Below are positions 49,878 through 58,586 of a DNA stretch of 64,000 bases, one piece after another. The DNA is from JAAYBF01 sp963716445 (GTDB lineage: Bacteria; Actinomycetota; Thermoleophilia; Solirubrobacterales; Thermoleophilaceae). The stretch spans positions 2,232,001-2,296,000 of the forward strand of contig OY970313.1 in assembly GCA_963716445.1 (NCBI GenBank), in the 5' to 3' direction. Each line of letters opens with the position of its first letter. Position 1 is the stretch's first letter. Below the pieces are notes generated by a model. That model made no database searches. It saw only the letters and a list, made by a program, of their open reading frames with translations, and had not been told where the DNA came from. The position numbers and the translations under genes were made by a program.

Positions 49878-50369
49878 TCAGCCGCGCGCGTCTCGCTCGT
49901 ACTCGCGCAGGAACCCCTCGAACAGCCGCCGATGGCCCTCCTCGTCGGCGAGGATCGTCGTCACCATGTCCGCGGTGACCGGGTCGCCGTGCTCGTCGGC
50001 GAACTCGATGATCTCGTTGTAGTGCTCGATCGCCCCGCGCTCGGCCTCGATGACGCCCTTGATCACCGGCACGATGTCGATGTTGTCGTCGGGCGGCTGC
50101 AGGTACGTCTGCTCGGCCGTGAACTCGGACGAGCCCGGCACCGTTCCGTAGAGCTCCTTGATCCGCTGGCCGAACTGCCGCGCGTGGCCGAGCTCCTCCT
50201 GGACGTCCTGCTCGAGGCTCTCGATGATCTCCTGGGCGCGAACGCCGTCGGGGTTGATCGAGTTGGCCGTGTAGCTCATCACCGTCTCGATCTCCATCCA
50301 GTACGCCTTCGTCAGCAGCCCGATGAGCTGCTCGCGCTCGGCCTGCTTGTCCTCGCTCAAGATTCCCAT
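49878..50369 (-). CDS. Ferritin-like diiron protein (bacterioferritin/DUF-type)
   Basis: 163 aa from the ATG at 50369 (MGILSEDKQ), preceded by CGGGAGA; the longer open frame upstream is Arg/Pro-rich and not credible. A four-helix bundle with the metal-ligand pattern E...E-x2-H twice: MEIETVMSYTANS, EELGHARQFGQRI, EAERGAIEHYNEII and ADEEGHRRLFEGF. It probably stores or oxidises iron and protects against oxidative stress. It lies 20 bp before the thiolase gene, perhaps in the same transcript. Confidence 0.88.
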   Translation of the reverse strand: MGILSEDKQAEREQLIGLLTKAYWMEIETVMSYTANSINPDGVRAQEIIESLEQDVQEELGHARQFGQRIKELYGTVPGSSEFTAEQTYLQPPDDNIDIVPVIKGVIEAERGAIEHYNEIIEFADEHGDPVTADMVTTILADEEGHRRLFEGFLREYERDARG

Positions 50370-50494
50370 GGTCGTACTTGTCTCCCGTAGGCGGCTCTCC
50401 AAACTTGTCGGGAGCTGGGTGGGATCCGTCTCCCCTGACCTCGGCCGCGGTCGTGTGGTCGTCGGACCGGACGCGTCGGGATGGACCGGCGCGG

Positions 50495-51163
50495 TCAGGC
50501 GCGCCCGTAGACCGGCACGGCGGCGCCGGACGTCGGCGCGAAGTCGTCCGAGCAGAGCGCGCCAATCACGCGGGCGATCTCCCTCGGCGGGACCCACTTC
50601 GACCAATCCGAGCCGGGCATCGACTCGCGGTTGGCGGGGGTGTCGATCACGCTCGGCAGCACGGCGTTGGCGCGCACGCCGGCGCCGCGGTACTCGACGT
50701 CGAGCGCGCGGACGAAGGCGAGGATCCCGGCCTTCGCGGTGATGTAGCCCGCCGCGCCGGCGAACGGCTCGAGCGCGGCGCGCGCGGAGACGCAGACGAA
50801 CGCGCCGCCGCCGGCCTCGGCCAGCCGCGGCATCGCCGCGCGCGCGAGGTTGAACGCCGGGAACAGGTTGAGCCGCAGCATGAACTCGAACTCGTCGAGC
50901 TCGGCCTCGCCGACCTTGGCGCCCATCGCGAAGCCGCCGACGAGGTCGACGACCGCGCCGAGGCCGTCGACGGAGCTCACGGCGGCCGCCGCCGAGTCCT
51001 GGTCGAGCAGGTCGGCCTGGAGGTAGCTGACCCCCGGGACCGGCTCGCCGACGTGCTCGTGGCGGTCGAGCACCGTGACCGCCCAGCCACGCTCGCGCAG
51101 CTCCGCGACCACCGCCTGGCCGAGCGCGCCGGCGCCGCCCGCGACGAGCGCCGCGTCAGGCAT
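50495..51163 (-). CDS. Short-chain dehydrogenase/reductase
   Basis: 222 aa SDR with Rossmann motif GGAGALGQ (9-16), a DLVGGF segment where NNAG is usual, and the catalytic Ser and YxxxK within VSARAAL...GYITAK. Cofactor NAD(P)H; substrate unknown. The shape is like dihydropteridine reductase-type small SDRs. Start ATG at 51163; 71 bp separate it from the divergent YhaM-like gene. Confidence 0.88.
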   Translation of the reverse strand: MPDAALVAGGAGALGQAVVAELRERGWAVTVLDRHEHVGEPVPGVSYLQADLLDQDSAAAAVSSVDGLGAVVDLVGGFAMGAKVGEAELDEFEFMLRLNLFPAFNLARAAMPRLAEAGGGAFVCVSARAALEPFAGAAGYITAKAGILAFVRALDVEYRGAGVRANAVLPSVIDTPANRESMPGSDWSKWVPPREIARVIGALCSDDFAPTSGAAVPVYGRA

Positions 51164-51218
51164 CGGCGTGGGTCCGTGGCGCCATCGCCGAGAAGGCTAT
51201 CCCGTCCGCGAGCGTCTC

Positions 51219-51234
51219 TACCTTCGTTCTCCCG
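51219..51234 (+). promoter_or_regulatory. Candidate -10 box for leaderless mRNA of the HD nuclease gene
   Basis: TACCTT at 51219-51224, 10 nt before the ATG, with no Shine-Dalgarno. Confidence 0.35.
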
Positions 51235-52218
51235 ATGGAGCAGCCGACGCTGACAGCCGCACACGAGTCGGTGCGCGACCTGGTCGACGGCCAGGCCGTC
51301 GACCTGGTGCTCGAGGTCCGCGACCTCACCCGGCGCCAGAAGAAGAACGGCGACCCGTTCCTGAAGCTCCAGCTCGGCGACGCCAGCGGCCAGGTCGAGG
51401 CGGTCGTCTGGGAGGACGTCGACGAGGTCGCCGCGATCGCCCGCCCGGGCGCGGTGGTGCGCGTCTACGGCGGCTTCAGCGACGACGCGCGCTTCGGCCG
51501 CTGCGTCACGCTGCGCCGCATCCGGCTCGCCGACGCCGACGAGTACGACCCCGCGCGCGTCCACGCGTCCGCGCCGATCCCCTACGACCAGATGATCGCC
51601 GACCTCGAGGAGCTGATCGGGACGGTCCAGCAGCCGCACCTGCGCGAGCTGCTCGAGCGGCTGCTCTGCCACGGCGAGATCGCCGAGCGCTGGCGCGCCG
51701 CCCCGGCGGCGAAGGTCTACCACCAGGCCTACCGTCACGGGCTGCTCGAGCACTCGCTGTCGGTCGCCCAGGGCGTCAGCGCGATGGCCGCCACGTTCCC
51801 CGGCATCGACCGCGACGTCGCGGTCGCCGGCGGGCTGCTGCACGACATCGGCAAGGTCGACGCCTACCAGTCCACCGGCGGCGCGATCGACCTCTCGGAC
51901 GCCGGCCGGCTCCAGGGCGAGATCCCGCTCGGCTACTACCGCGTCCGCCAGGCGACCGAGCAGATAGACGGCTTCCCGCCCGACACCGCCGAGGCGCTGC
52001 TGCACATCCTGCTCAGCCACCACGGCAAGCTCGAGCACGGCAGCCCGGTCACGCCCTGCACGCGCGAGGCGACGCTCGTCCACATGATCGACAACCTCGG
52101 CGGCACGCTCGGCAGCTTCGACCGGATCGAGAAGAGCCTCGCCGACGGCGAGGCGTGGTCGAACTTCGACCGCGCGCTCGCGGGCTCGGCCTACTTCGGC
52201 GCCCGCCGCGCCGCCTGA
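51235..52218 (+). CDS. OB-fold plus HD-domain 3'-5' exoribonuclease, YhaM-like
   Basis: 327 aa. The N-terminal OB-fold nucleic-acid-binding domain (about 20-110: VLEVRDLTRRQKKNGDPFLKLQLGD...GQVEAVVWED) is followed by an HD phosphohydrolase domain with YRHGLLEHSLSVA, GGLLHDIGK and LLSHHGKLEHGSP. This architecture is that of YhaM/Cbf1 3'-5' exonucleases, which trim RNA and DNA ends. RNA turnover in the cytosol is the best inference. The gene stands alone between a divergent SDR gene and a convergent secreted-protein gene. Confidence 0.88.
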   Translation: MEQPTLTAAHESVRDLVDGQAVDLVLEVRDLTRRQKKNGDPFLKLQLGDASGQVEAVVWEDVDEVAAIARPGAVVRVYGGFSDDARFGRCVTLRRIRLADADEYDPARVHASAPIPYDQMIADLEELIGTVQQPHLRELLERLLCHGEIAERWRAAPAAKVYHQAYRHGLLEHSLSVAQGVSAMAATFPGIDRDVAVAGGLLHDIGKVDAYQSTGGAIDLSDAGRLQGEIPLGYYRVRQATEQIDGFPPDTAEALLHILLSHHGKLEHGSPVTPCTREATLVHMIDNLGGTLGSFDRIEKSLADGEAWSNFDRALAGSAYFGARRAA

Positions 52219-52257
52219 GCGACCGCGCCGCCCGCCGCGCCTGGCGCCTCGGCCCGG

Positions 52258-54126
52258 CTACTTCGGCGCCCGCCGCGGCGCCGGCAGGATCTCGAACCGC
52301 AGCGCCTTCTCCTTCGAGCGGTTGCGGAAGCGATCGGCGGCGCTGACGCTGAGGCGGTAGGCGCCCGCAGGCAGTGGGCGGCGCTGGACGCGCGTCGCGA
52401 CGACCAGCCGGTTGGCCCCGGCGAGCTGGCGACGGGCTACGGTGGCGACGGTCTGCCAGATCGTGCAGCGGCGGCGCCTGAGGTTGCCGCGCGTCGGCTT
52501 GACGCACTCCCCGGGGGTCCGCGGCGCGCCGACGACCCTGCGACGCGCGGGGAGGCGACGCCCGGGCAGCGCCCGCTGGACGCGCACGCGCACGCGGGCG
52601 TCCTCGGAGAGGCGGTAGCGCAGGCTCAGCCGCCTGCCCGCCCTGACGCGCTTGGGCCGCAGCCGCGGGCGCACGGCGACCGGCGGCCGTACCGTGGCGC
52701 CGATCGGGACGACGACCGCCGCCGCGTTGGCGTCGACGGACAGCAGCCCCTCGGCGCGACCGGCCTTGCGCGGCGGCTGGAACGTGACCGTCATCGAGCA
52801 CGACTGGCCGAGCAGCAGCGTGCGTCCGAGGCAGCCGTTGCCGGCGGCCCTGTAACGGCGCGATCCCTGGAGGTCAAGACGCGTGATGCGCAGCCGCCCC
52901 CGCAGGCTGCGCAGCGTGACGGTGCGGGTCAGCGGCGCCGCTAGCGCGGGCATCTGCCCGAGCTCGATGCGCGACGGGATCGCCTGGATGAGCCCGGTGT
53001 CGCTGTTCAGCAACACCGACACCGAGCCCGGCCGGTTGGCGGTCACGACGTCGAGCTGGGCGTCGCGGTTCATGTCGACCGCCGCGACGTCCTCGATCGC
53101 GCCTGCCGCCGGGTCGTCGCTGGCAAACGGCGATCCCGGCGCGGGCGTCATGCCGCCGTTTCCGTCGCCGAGCAGCAGCGCGAACCGCCCGCCGGCCGAG
53201 CCGGCGACGACGTCGGCGGGACCGTCGCCGTTGACGTCGCCGGCGGCGATCGAGGTCGGCGCCGACGGCAGCCCGGCCTGGCGCCCGCCGAGCGCCACCA
53301 GCGCGCCGGCGCCGGTCCCGCGCAACGCGAGCACCGCGCCGGCGGAGTCGGTCGCGACGAGGTCGAGCAGCCCGTCGCCGTCGAGATGGGTCGGCGCGAG
53401 CCGCTGGGCGCCGCCGGCGGCGCCGGTCGCCGAGAGCGCGCCGTCGGCGAACGTGCCGTCGCCGTCGTTGACGAGCACCGAGACGTTGGGCCCGCCGCCG
53501 ACCACCGCGACGTCGGGCAGCCCGTCGCCGGTCAGGTCGCCGGCCGTGACGTCGCGCGGCGCCGAGATGTTCGACTCGTAGGAGTCGTCGGCGAAGTCGC
53601 CGCCGCCGAGGTTGCGCAGCACCGTGACGTTCGGGTCGCTCTCGGCACGCACGACGATCAGGTCGAAGAGGCCGTCGCCGTTGACGTTCGCGAGGGCGAC
53701 GTCGGTCGCCGCGCCGGCGTCGGACAGCACCGTGCTCTGGACGTAGCCGGCGTCCGGCGTCGCCGTGTACTGGTACACGCGTCGCGGCGTGACCGGCGGC
53801 GACGCCGGCGCGAGCGCCGCGTAGTCGAGCAGGCCATCGCCGCTGAGGTCCCCGCTCACCAGCGCGTCGACGCCGCCGGGGGCGCCGACGAACAGCGGCT
53901 GGCCGAGGAAGCCGCTCCCCGCGCCGCGGCGCAGGGTGAGCGCCCCGGACGCCACGTCGACGGTCCCGTTGCGGTCCGCGTCGGCGACGGCCAGCGCCTC
54001 GGTCGGCGCCGAGTACTCGAACGGCGACCCGAGCGCGGGAACGAACCCGGCCTGGGCCGGGGCCGCTCCGGCCAGGCACAGGAGGAGGGCCGCCAGGAGG
54101 GACACGGTCGTACGGCGATGCGACAC
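52258..54126 (-). CDS. Secreted FG-GAP/VCBS repeat protein
   Basis: 622 aa from the GTG at 54126, chosen because it gives a clean signal peptide (SHRRTTVSLLAALLLCLAGAAPAQA) and sits 7 nt after TACGGT; the frame also has a GTG at 54150. About ten beta-propeller-type repeats follow with Ca-binding DxNGDGxxD motifs (DADRNGTVD, DLSGDGLLD, NVNGDGLFD, DLTGDGLPD, DVNGDGPAD, DMNRDAQLD). From about 400 there are beta-sandwich domains: one like bacterial Ig/choice-of-anchor (CSMTVTFQP) and a basic, Arg-rich C-terminal domain. Extracellular; probably binds carbohydrate or protein. Function unknown. Confidence 0.8.
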   Translation of the reverse strand: MSHRRTTVSLLAALLLCLAGAAPAQAGFVPALGSPFEYSAPTEALAVADADRNGTVDVASGALTLRRGAGSGFLGQPLFVGAPGGVDALVSGDLSGDGLLDYAALAPASPPVTPRRVYQYTATPDAGYVQSTVLSDAGAATDVALANVNGDGLFDLIVVRAESDPNVTVLRNLGGGDFADDSYESNISAPRDVTAGDLTGDGLPDVAVVGGGPNVSVLVNDGDGTFADGALSATGAAGGAQRLAPTHLDGDGLLDLVATDSAGAVLALRGTGAGALVALGGRQAGLPSAPTSIAAGDVNGDGPADVVAGSAGGRFALLLGDGNGGMTPAPGSPFASDDPAAGAIEDVAAVDMNRDAQLDVVTANRPGSVSVLLNSDTGLIQAIPSRIELGQMPALAAPLTRTVTLRSLRGRLRITRLDLQGSRRYRAAGNGCLGRTLLLGQSCSMTVTFQPPRKAGRAEGLLSVDANAAAVVVPIGATVRPPVAVRPRLRPKRVRAGRRLSLRYRLSEDARVRVRVQRALPGRRLPARRRVVGAPRTPGECVKPTRGNLRRRRCTIWQTVATVARRQLAGANRLVVATRVQRRPLPAGAYRLSVSAADRFRNRSKEKALRFEILPAPRRAPK

Positions 54127-54139
54127 ACGGGACACCGTA
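54127..54139 (-). promoter_or_regulatory. Candidate -10 box for leaderless mRNA of the FG-GAP protein gene
   Basis: TACGGT (complement of 54134-54139) ends 7 nt before the GTG at 54126. Confidence 0.4.
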
Positions 54140-54243
54140 CGACAGGACACGCGAGAAGGGCCCCAGTTGCGCGACCCCGCAAATAGCGGCCTCCGACTGG
54201 CCGTCGAGGCCGCTCGGGGCCCCGCGCGGCGCGATCGCGTGCG

Positions 54244-54257
54244 TATGCTCAGCCTCG
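54244..54257 (+). promoter_or_regulatory. Candidate -10 box for leaderless mRNA of the PafBC gene
   Basis: TATGCT at 54244-54249, 8 nt before the ATG at 54258, with no Shine-Dalgarno. Confidence 0.4.
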
Positions 54258-56306
54258 ATGGCGAAGGACACAGAGAAGCTCATCCGGCAGCTTTCGCTGA
54301 TCTCGTTCCTGATGGCCGAGCAGCGGCCGGTCTCGGCGCTCGAGATCCGCCAGGACGTCGAGGGCTACGCCCAGATGACCAGCGACGAGGCCTTCAACCG
54401 CCGCTTCTACGCCGACCGCGCCGAGCTGGCCTCGCTCGGGATCGAGCTCGAGGTCGAGAAGTCGAGCGAAGGCTCCTACGAGGCCGAGACCTACACCCTC
54501 CCGCCGGAGAACTTCTACCTGCCGGCGATCGAGTTCTCCGACGAGGAGCTCGGCGGCCTGCGCACGGCGCTGTCGCTGCTCGACGGCGAGTTCGCCTACG
54601 CCGAGCCGCTGCGGCTGGCGCTGCAGCAGCTCTCGTGGGGCAAGCCGTCGCCGCTCTCCTCGCCCGACCAGCAGACCGTCCGCCTGGCGATGACCGCCAG
54701 CTCCGGCGGCCGCGAGCTGTCACAGCGGCTGTCGAAGGTCGAGACCGCGATCTTCCGCCGCAAGACGATCGTCTTCGACTACTACACGCTCGGGCGCGAC
54801 TCCGAGGAGCGGCGCAAGGTCGACCCCTACCACCTGCTCTTCCAGGGCGGCGCCTTCTACCTCGTCGGCCACTCGCACGAGCGCGACGCGATCCGGGTGT
54901 TCCGGCTGTCGCGCATCCGCGGCAAGGTCGGCTACGCCTCGAAGGCCGAGCACGACTTCCAGCGCCCCGAGGACTTCGACCCGCGCGAGTACGCGACGCG
55001 CGCCGACTGGCAGCTCGGCGAGCGCCAGGGCGTCGCGCGGATCTGGCTGTCCGAGCGGATCGCCTGGCTCGTGCGCCGCCACCTCGGCCCCGAGGTCGGC
55101 AGCGTCGTCGAGTCCGACGACGAGGGCGTCGTCTTCGAGACCCCGTACGGCGACGCGCGCCGGCTGATCGCCTGGGTGCTCGGCCTCGGCGAGCGGGCGC
55201 GGATCGTCGAGCCGGCCGAGCTCGCGGGCCAGGCCGAGGAGCTGGTGCGGCTGGTCGCGGAGCGCCACTCCGAGCCGATCGACCTCGCCGCCGCCGTCGA
55301 GCGCCAGCCCCAGGAGGACGAGGAGGACGACGAGGGCGGCAAGCGCGAGGGCCACATCCGGCCGGAGCGCTTCGCCCGGCTCGTCACGCTCGCCGGCATC
55401 CTGATCGACACCGCGCGCGAGAACAGCAAGCTCGAGCTGCGCGAGCTCTGCCAGCGGCTGCAGATGTCCGAGCAGGAGCTGCGCCAGGACATCGACGTGC
55501 TCAACGTCGTCAACTTCGGCGGCGGCAGCTACGTCCTCTATGCCGAGATCCAGGGCGACCAGATCGAGGTCGATCCCGAGCCCTACGGCGACAACTTCGC
55601 CCGCCCGGCGCGCCTGCTGCCGCTCGAGGCCAAGGCCCTGGTGGCGGCGATCGACCTCGTCGGCGAGCACCTGCCCGAGGGCTCGCTCGCCTCGGCGCGC
55701 GAGAAGATCGTCGACGCGCTCGGCCGCGACCCGGCCGCCGACGGCCTCCAGATCACCTCCGCGAAGGGCGACGACTCGGAGATCGCGCGCGTCGTCTCGA
55801 GCGCGATCGCCGACCGGCGGCTGCTGCGGATCGAGCACTACAAGGAGGCCGAGGACGACTTCACCGAGCGGACGATCGAGCCCTACCAGCTGCTCAACGG
55901 CCCCGAGGGCTGGTACGTCCACGCCTTCGAGCCGGCCAAGGACCAGAGCCGCTCGTTCCGCCTCGACCGGATCCGCTCCGCCGACGTGCTCGACGAGACG
56001 TTCGAGCCGCGCGCCGGCGTCGAGCCCGAGATGCAGGGCTGGCCGACGACCGGCGAGGTCCCGACCTCCGCCCGCGCCCGCGTCTGGATCTCCCCCGAGC
56101 GCGCCCGCTGGGCCCGCGAGGACCGCCGCGTCGTCGAGGAGCTCGAGGACGGCGCCGTGATCGTCGAGCTTCCCTACGGCGGCAACGACTACCTGGCCCG
56201 CGAGATCCTCAAGGAGGCCGGCGACGCCGTCGTCCTCGAGCCCGAGGACGCCCGCGAGGCCGTCCGCGCCACCGCCGAGGCGCTAGCCGGCGCCGTGCGC
56301 CGCTAG
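54258..56306 (+). CDS. pafBC: PafB-PafC fusion, WYL-domain transcriptional regulator
   Basis: 682 aa made of two similar halves, each a helix-turn-helix followed by a WYL domain: first half HTH 1-75 and WYL around FDYYTLGRDSEERRKVDPYHLLFQGGAFYLVG; an acidic linker near 350-365 (QPQEDEEDDEGGK); second half HTH from HIRPERFARLVTLAGILIDTA and WYL around RIEHYKEAEDDFTERTIEPYQLLNGPEGWYVHAF. PafB and PafC form a heterodimer that activates the RecA-independent DNA-damage response in mycobacteria; natural fusions are known in other actinobacteria. The proteasome genes that often neighbour pafBC are not here. Activated by DNA damage in relatives; the signal here is inferred. Confidence 0.88.
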   Translation: MAKDTEKLIRQLSLISFLMAEQRPVSALEIRQDVEGYAQMTSDEAFNRRFYADRAELASLGIELEVEKSSEGSYEAETYTLPPENFYLPAIEFSDEELGGLRTALSLLDGEFAYAEPLRLALQQLSWGKPSPLSSPDQQTVRLAMTASSGGRELSQRLSKVETAIFRRKTIVFDYYTLGRDSEERRKVDPYHLLFQGGAFYLVGHSHERDAIRVFRLSRIRGKVGYASKAEHDFQRPEDFDPREYATRADWQLGERQGVARIWLSERIAWLVRRHLGPEVGSVVESDDEGVVFETPYGDARRLIAWVLGLGERARIVEPAELAGQAEELVRLVAERHSEPIDLAAAVERQPQEDEEDDEGGKREGHIRPERFARLVTLAGILIDTARENSKLELRELCQRLQMSEQELRQDIDVLNVVNFGGGSYVLYAEIQGDQIEVDPEPYGDNFARPARLLPLEAKALVAAIDLVGEHLPEGSLASAREKIVDALGRDPAADGLQITSAKGDDSEIARVVSSAIADRRLLRIEHYKEAEDDFTERTIEPYQLLNGPEGWYVHAFEPAKDQSRSFRLDRIRSADVLDETFEPRAGVEPEMQGWPTTGEVPTSARARVWISPERARWAREDRRVVEELEDGAVIVELPYGGNDYLAREILKEAGDAVVLEPEDAREAVRATAEALAGAVRR

Positions 56307-56329
56307 CACGGTCTGGCGCGACGGGCGGA

Positions 56330-56342
56330 TACGGTCTCCCGG
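56330..56342 (+). promoter_or_regulatory. Candidate -10 box for leaderless mRNA of the PPOX gene
   Basis: TACGGT at 56330-56335, 7 nt before the ATG at 56343. Confidence 0.4.
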
Positions 56343-56819
56343 ATGGCGTCGCGACGCGACCAGATCCGAATGACGGACGGCGAGCTGCGCGCGTTCCTCG
56401 ACGAGCAGCGCATCGTCCAGGTGGCGACCGTCGGGCCGAAAGGCCGGCCGCACCTCGTGCCGCTCTGGTACGTGGTCGAGGGCGGTGAGGGGCCCGTCCT
56501 GCGGGGATGGACGTACGCCGCGTCGCAGAAGGCGAGGAACCTCGAGCGCGACCCGCGCGCCACGATCTCGATCGACGACGGCGTCCAATACCAGGAGCTG
56601 CGCGGCGTGATGATGGAGTGCGACGTCGAGGTCGAGCACGATCCGGACGGCGTCGCCGCCTACGGAATGGCCCTGTTCGAGCGTTACGGCCCAGGCGGCG
56701 AGTTGGCGCCGGAGGTGCGCGAGATGGTGCTCAAGCAGGCGCAGAAGCGCGTCGGGTTGCGCTTCGCGCCGACCCGCGTCGTCACCTGGGATCACCGCAA
56801 GCTCGGCGGGACGTACTGA
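56343..56819 (+). CDS. PPOX-class flavin/F420-dependent oxidoreductase family protein
   Basis: 158 aa split-barrel protein of the pyridoxamine-phosphate-oxidase-like family: LDEQRIVQVATVGPKGRPHLVPLWYV, then SQKARNLERDPRATISID and the C-terminal VVTWDHRKL. Actinobacterial members of this shape usually bind F420 or FMN and reduce small molecules; the substrate is unknown. Its TGA overlaps the ATG of the nucleotidyltransferase gene by one base (TGATG), so the two are cotranscribed and probably coupled, although no functional link is obvious. Confidence 0.82.
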   Translation: MASRRDQIRMTDGELRAFLDEQRIVQVATVGPKGRPHLVPLWYVVEGGEGPVLRGWTYAASQKARNLERDPRATISIDDGVQYQELRGVMMECDVEVEHDPDGVAAYGMALFERYGPGGELAPEVREMVLKQAQKRVGLRFAPTRVVTWDHRKLGGTY

Positions 56820-57883
56820 TGAAGGGCCTGATCCTCTCCGGCGGCAAGGGCACACGCCTGCGGCCGATCACCCACACGAGCGCCAAGCAGCTCGTCCCTG
56901 TGGCGAACAAGCCGGTGCTCTTCTACGGCATCGAGGCGATGGCGGCGGCCGGCATCGAGGACGTCGGGATCATCATCGCCCCCGAGACCGGCGACGAGAT
57001 CCGCACCGTGGCCGGCGACGGCTCGGCCTTCGGCGTCCGCATCTCCTACATCGAGCAGGAGGCGCCGCTCGGCCTCGCCCACGCCGTCCTCACCGCCGAG
57101 GACTTCCTCGGCGACTCGCCGTTCGTGATGTACCTCGGCGACAACCTGCTGCGCGACGGCATCACCGAGCTCGTCGAGACCTTCGCGAGCGAGCAACCCG
57201 ACGCGCTGATCCTCCTGACGCCCGTCCCCGATCCCGAGCACTACGGCGTCGCCGAGCTCATGAACGGCAGCGTGTCGCGGCTCGTCGAGAAGCCGGCCGA
57301 CCCGAAGAGCGACCTCGCGCTCGTCGGCGTCTACATGTTCACCCCGGCGATCCTCGAGGCCGCGCGGGCGATCGAGCCGTCGGGCCGCGGCGAGCTCGAG
57401 ATCACCGACGCGATCCAGTGGCTGGTCGACGGCGGCCGCCGCGTCGATCCGCACATCGTCCACGGCTGGTGGAAGGACACCGGCCAGGTCCAGGACATGC
57501 TCGAGGCCAACCGCCTGATCCTCGACGACATCGCGGAGCGCCACGACGGCGAGGTCGTCGACTCGCAGGTCGAGGGCCGCGTCTGCATCGAGAAGGGCGC
57601 CCGCCTCGAGCGCGCCACCGTCCGCGGTCCCGCGATCATCGGCGCCGGCACGACCGTCACCGACGCCTACATCGGCCCCTACACCGCCCTCGGCGAAGAC
57701 GTCACGATCGACCACGCCGAGCTCGAGCACTCGATCGTCCTCTCCGGCTCGACCGTCCGCGACCTCGACTCGCGCATCGAGGCCAGCCTGATCGGCCGCA
57801 ACGTAACGATCCAGCGCGGCCCCAAGCTCCCCCGCGCCTACCGCTTCGTCGTCGGCGACAACGCCGAGATCTCGATCCTCTAG
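56819..57883 (+). CDS. rmlA: Glucose-1-phosphate thymidylyltransferase (long RmlA/StrD-like form)
   Basis: 354 aa. Joins glucose-1-phosphate and dTTP to make dTDP-glucose, the first step to dTDP-rhamnose and other deoxysugars. Signature LILSGGKGTRLRPIT (4-18), KQLVPVANKPV, the sugar-binding VMYLGDNLL, LVEKPADPKSDLALVGVYMF and WWKDTGQ. Unlike the 290-aa RmlA, it carries a C-terminal left-handed beta-helix of hexapeptide type (IEKGARLERATVRGPAIIGAG... to 340), as in StrD/RmlA2. It overlaps the previous gene by one base. Its stop overlaps that of the convergent HTH gene. Use in rhamnose versus antibiotic-type sugar is not decidable here. Confidence 0.9.
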   Translation: MKGLILSGGKGTRLRPITHTSAKQLVPVANKPVLFYGIEAMAAAGIEDVGIIIAPETGDEIRTVAGDGSAFGVRISYIEQEAPLGLAHAVLTAEDFLGDSPFVMYLGDNLLRDGITELVETFASEQPDALILLTPVPDPEHYGVAELMNGSVSRLVEKPADPKSDLALVGVYMFTPAILEAARAIEPSGRGELEITDAIQWLVDGGRRVDPHIVHGWWKDTGQVQDMLEANRLILDDIAERHDGEVVDSQVEGRVCIEKGARLERATVRGPAIIGAGTTVTDAYIGPYTALGEDVTIDHAELEHSIVLSGSTVRDLDSRIEASLIGRNVTIQRGPKLPRAYRFVVGDNAEISIL

Positions 57884-58305
57884 CCGCCCGGCTCCGCCCG
57901 CTCGCCCATCAGCCGGGCGATCGCCTCGTCCGGCGTGAGCCCGAGCCGCTCCACCACCCGCAGCAGCACCGCCTGCTCGCGCGTGAGCGAGCGATCGAAC
58001 TCCTCGACCCCGAGCAGCTCGCCCGGATGGACCTCGAGTGCCGCGGCGACCTTCACGTAGACGTAGAAGGGCGGGCTCGTCCAACCGCGCTCCAGCCGTG
58101 AGAAGTAGCCGGCGCTGTATCGCCCGCCCTCCGGCTTGACCGCCCGCTGCTGCAGATCGCGTAGCGCCCAGCCCCGCGCGGTCCGAAGCCGCCGCACGCG
58201 ATGTCCGACCACCTCTCCCCACTCCATCTTGTATGCCCGCGCCCAGCCGTTCCCGTCGTCCGGACCGCCGGAGATGCCGCTGACGATCGTCTGCTTCCGG
58301 CCCAT
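57880..58305 (-). CDS. XRE-family helix-turn-helix transcriptional regulator
   Basis: 141 aa. DNA-binding HTH around residues 30-98: VVGHRVRRLRTARGWALRDLQQRA...SAGYFSRLERGWTSPPFYVYVKVAAALEVHPGEL, followed by a short helical tail. The ATG at 58305 has TAGGTT 7 nt upstream; an internal ATG (MEWGEVVGHR, 58227) would also leave the HTH intact. A perfect 20-bp palindrome 25-44 bp upstream of the start suggests self-regulation. It is convergent with rmlA, the stops overlapping by two bases. Confidence 0.82.
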   Translation of the reverse strand: MGRKQTIVSGISGGPDDGNGWARAYKMEWGEVVGHRVRRLRTARGWALRDLQQRAVKPEGGRYSAGYFSRLERGWTSPPFYVYVKVAAALEVHPGELLGVEEFDRSLTREQAVLLRVVERLGLTPDEAIARLMGERAEPGG

Positions 58306-58318
58306 GAGGGCGAACCTA
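58306..58318 (-). promoter_or_regulatory. Candidate -10 box for leaderless mRNA of the XRE gene
   Basis: TAGGTT (complement of 58313-58318), 7 nt before the ATG at 58305. Confidence 0.4.
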
Positions 58319-58329
58319 GCGGCCGCCTG

Positions 58330-58349
58330 ATGTCCCGGGCCCGGGACAT
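58330..58349. promoter_or_regulatory. Perfect 20-bp palindrome, candidate operator
   Basis: ATGTCCCGGGCCCGGGACAT, exactly self-complementary, placed where the -35 region of the XRE gene would be. A dimeric regulator binding site, most simply for the XRE protein itself. Confidence 0.55.
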
Positions 58350-58375
58350 GAGCGTCCTGTCAAGAGACGTGATTG

Positions 58376-58398
58376 ATCTGGGACGGTCCGTGCCAGAT
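58376..58398. promoter_or_regulatory. 23-bp near-perfect dyad
   Basis: Outer arms ATCTGG/CCAGAT and inner arms ACGG/CCGT; only the two bases between the arms and the centre fail to pair. Possible second operator or hairpin in the 281-bp gap between the XRE and GH43 genes. Confidence 0.5.
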
Positions 58399-58400
58399 AC

Positions 58401-58460
58401 GGCAAAGACCTCTACTCCCAGGCAACTCGTCTTACTGGTAGGCAACTTTCTTGCCGTAGA
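58401..58460. repeat. Three 20-bp-phased GGCAA repeats
   Basis: GGCAA occurs at 58401, 58421 and 58441, exactly 20 bp apart, with partial similarity in the following bases (the first two share a CTnnTTAC-like tract). The last also forms GGCAA-n5-TTGCC. The spacing of about two helical turns suggests an array of protein-binding sites. The rest of the gap to 58586 shows nothing else I can support. Confidence 0.4.
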
Positions 58461-58586
58461 TGACAGTGCGGGCTTGGGGGAGATCCGTTTGCTCCCTGGG
58501 GGATGGGTAAGGCAGCCAGCAAGCGGCCTGCTGATCGCGCAGCCGACGAGCCCGTTCATGCCTGACCTGGCTTCGCGCGGTCGCGG

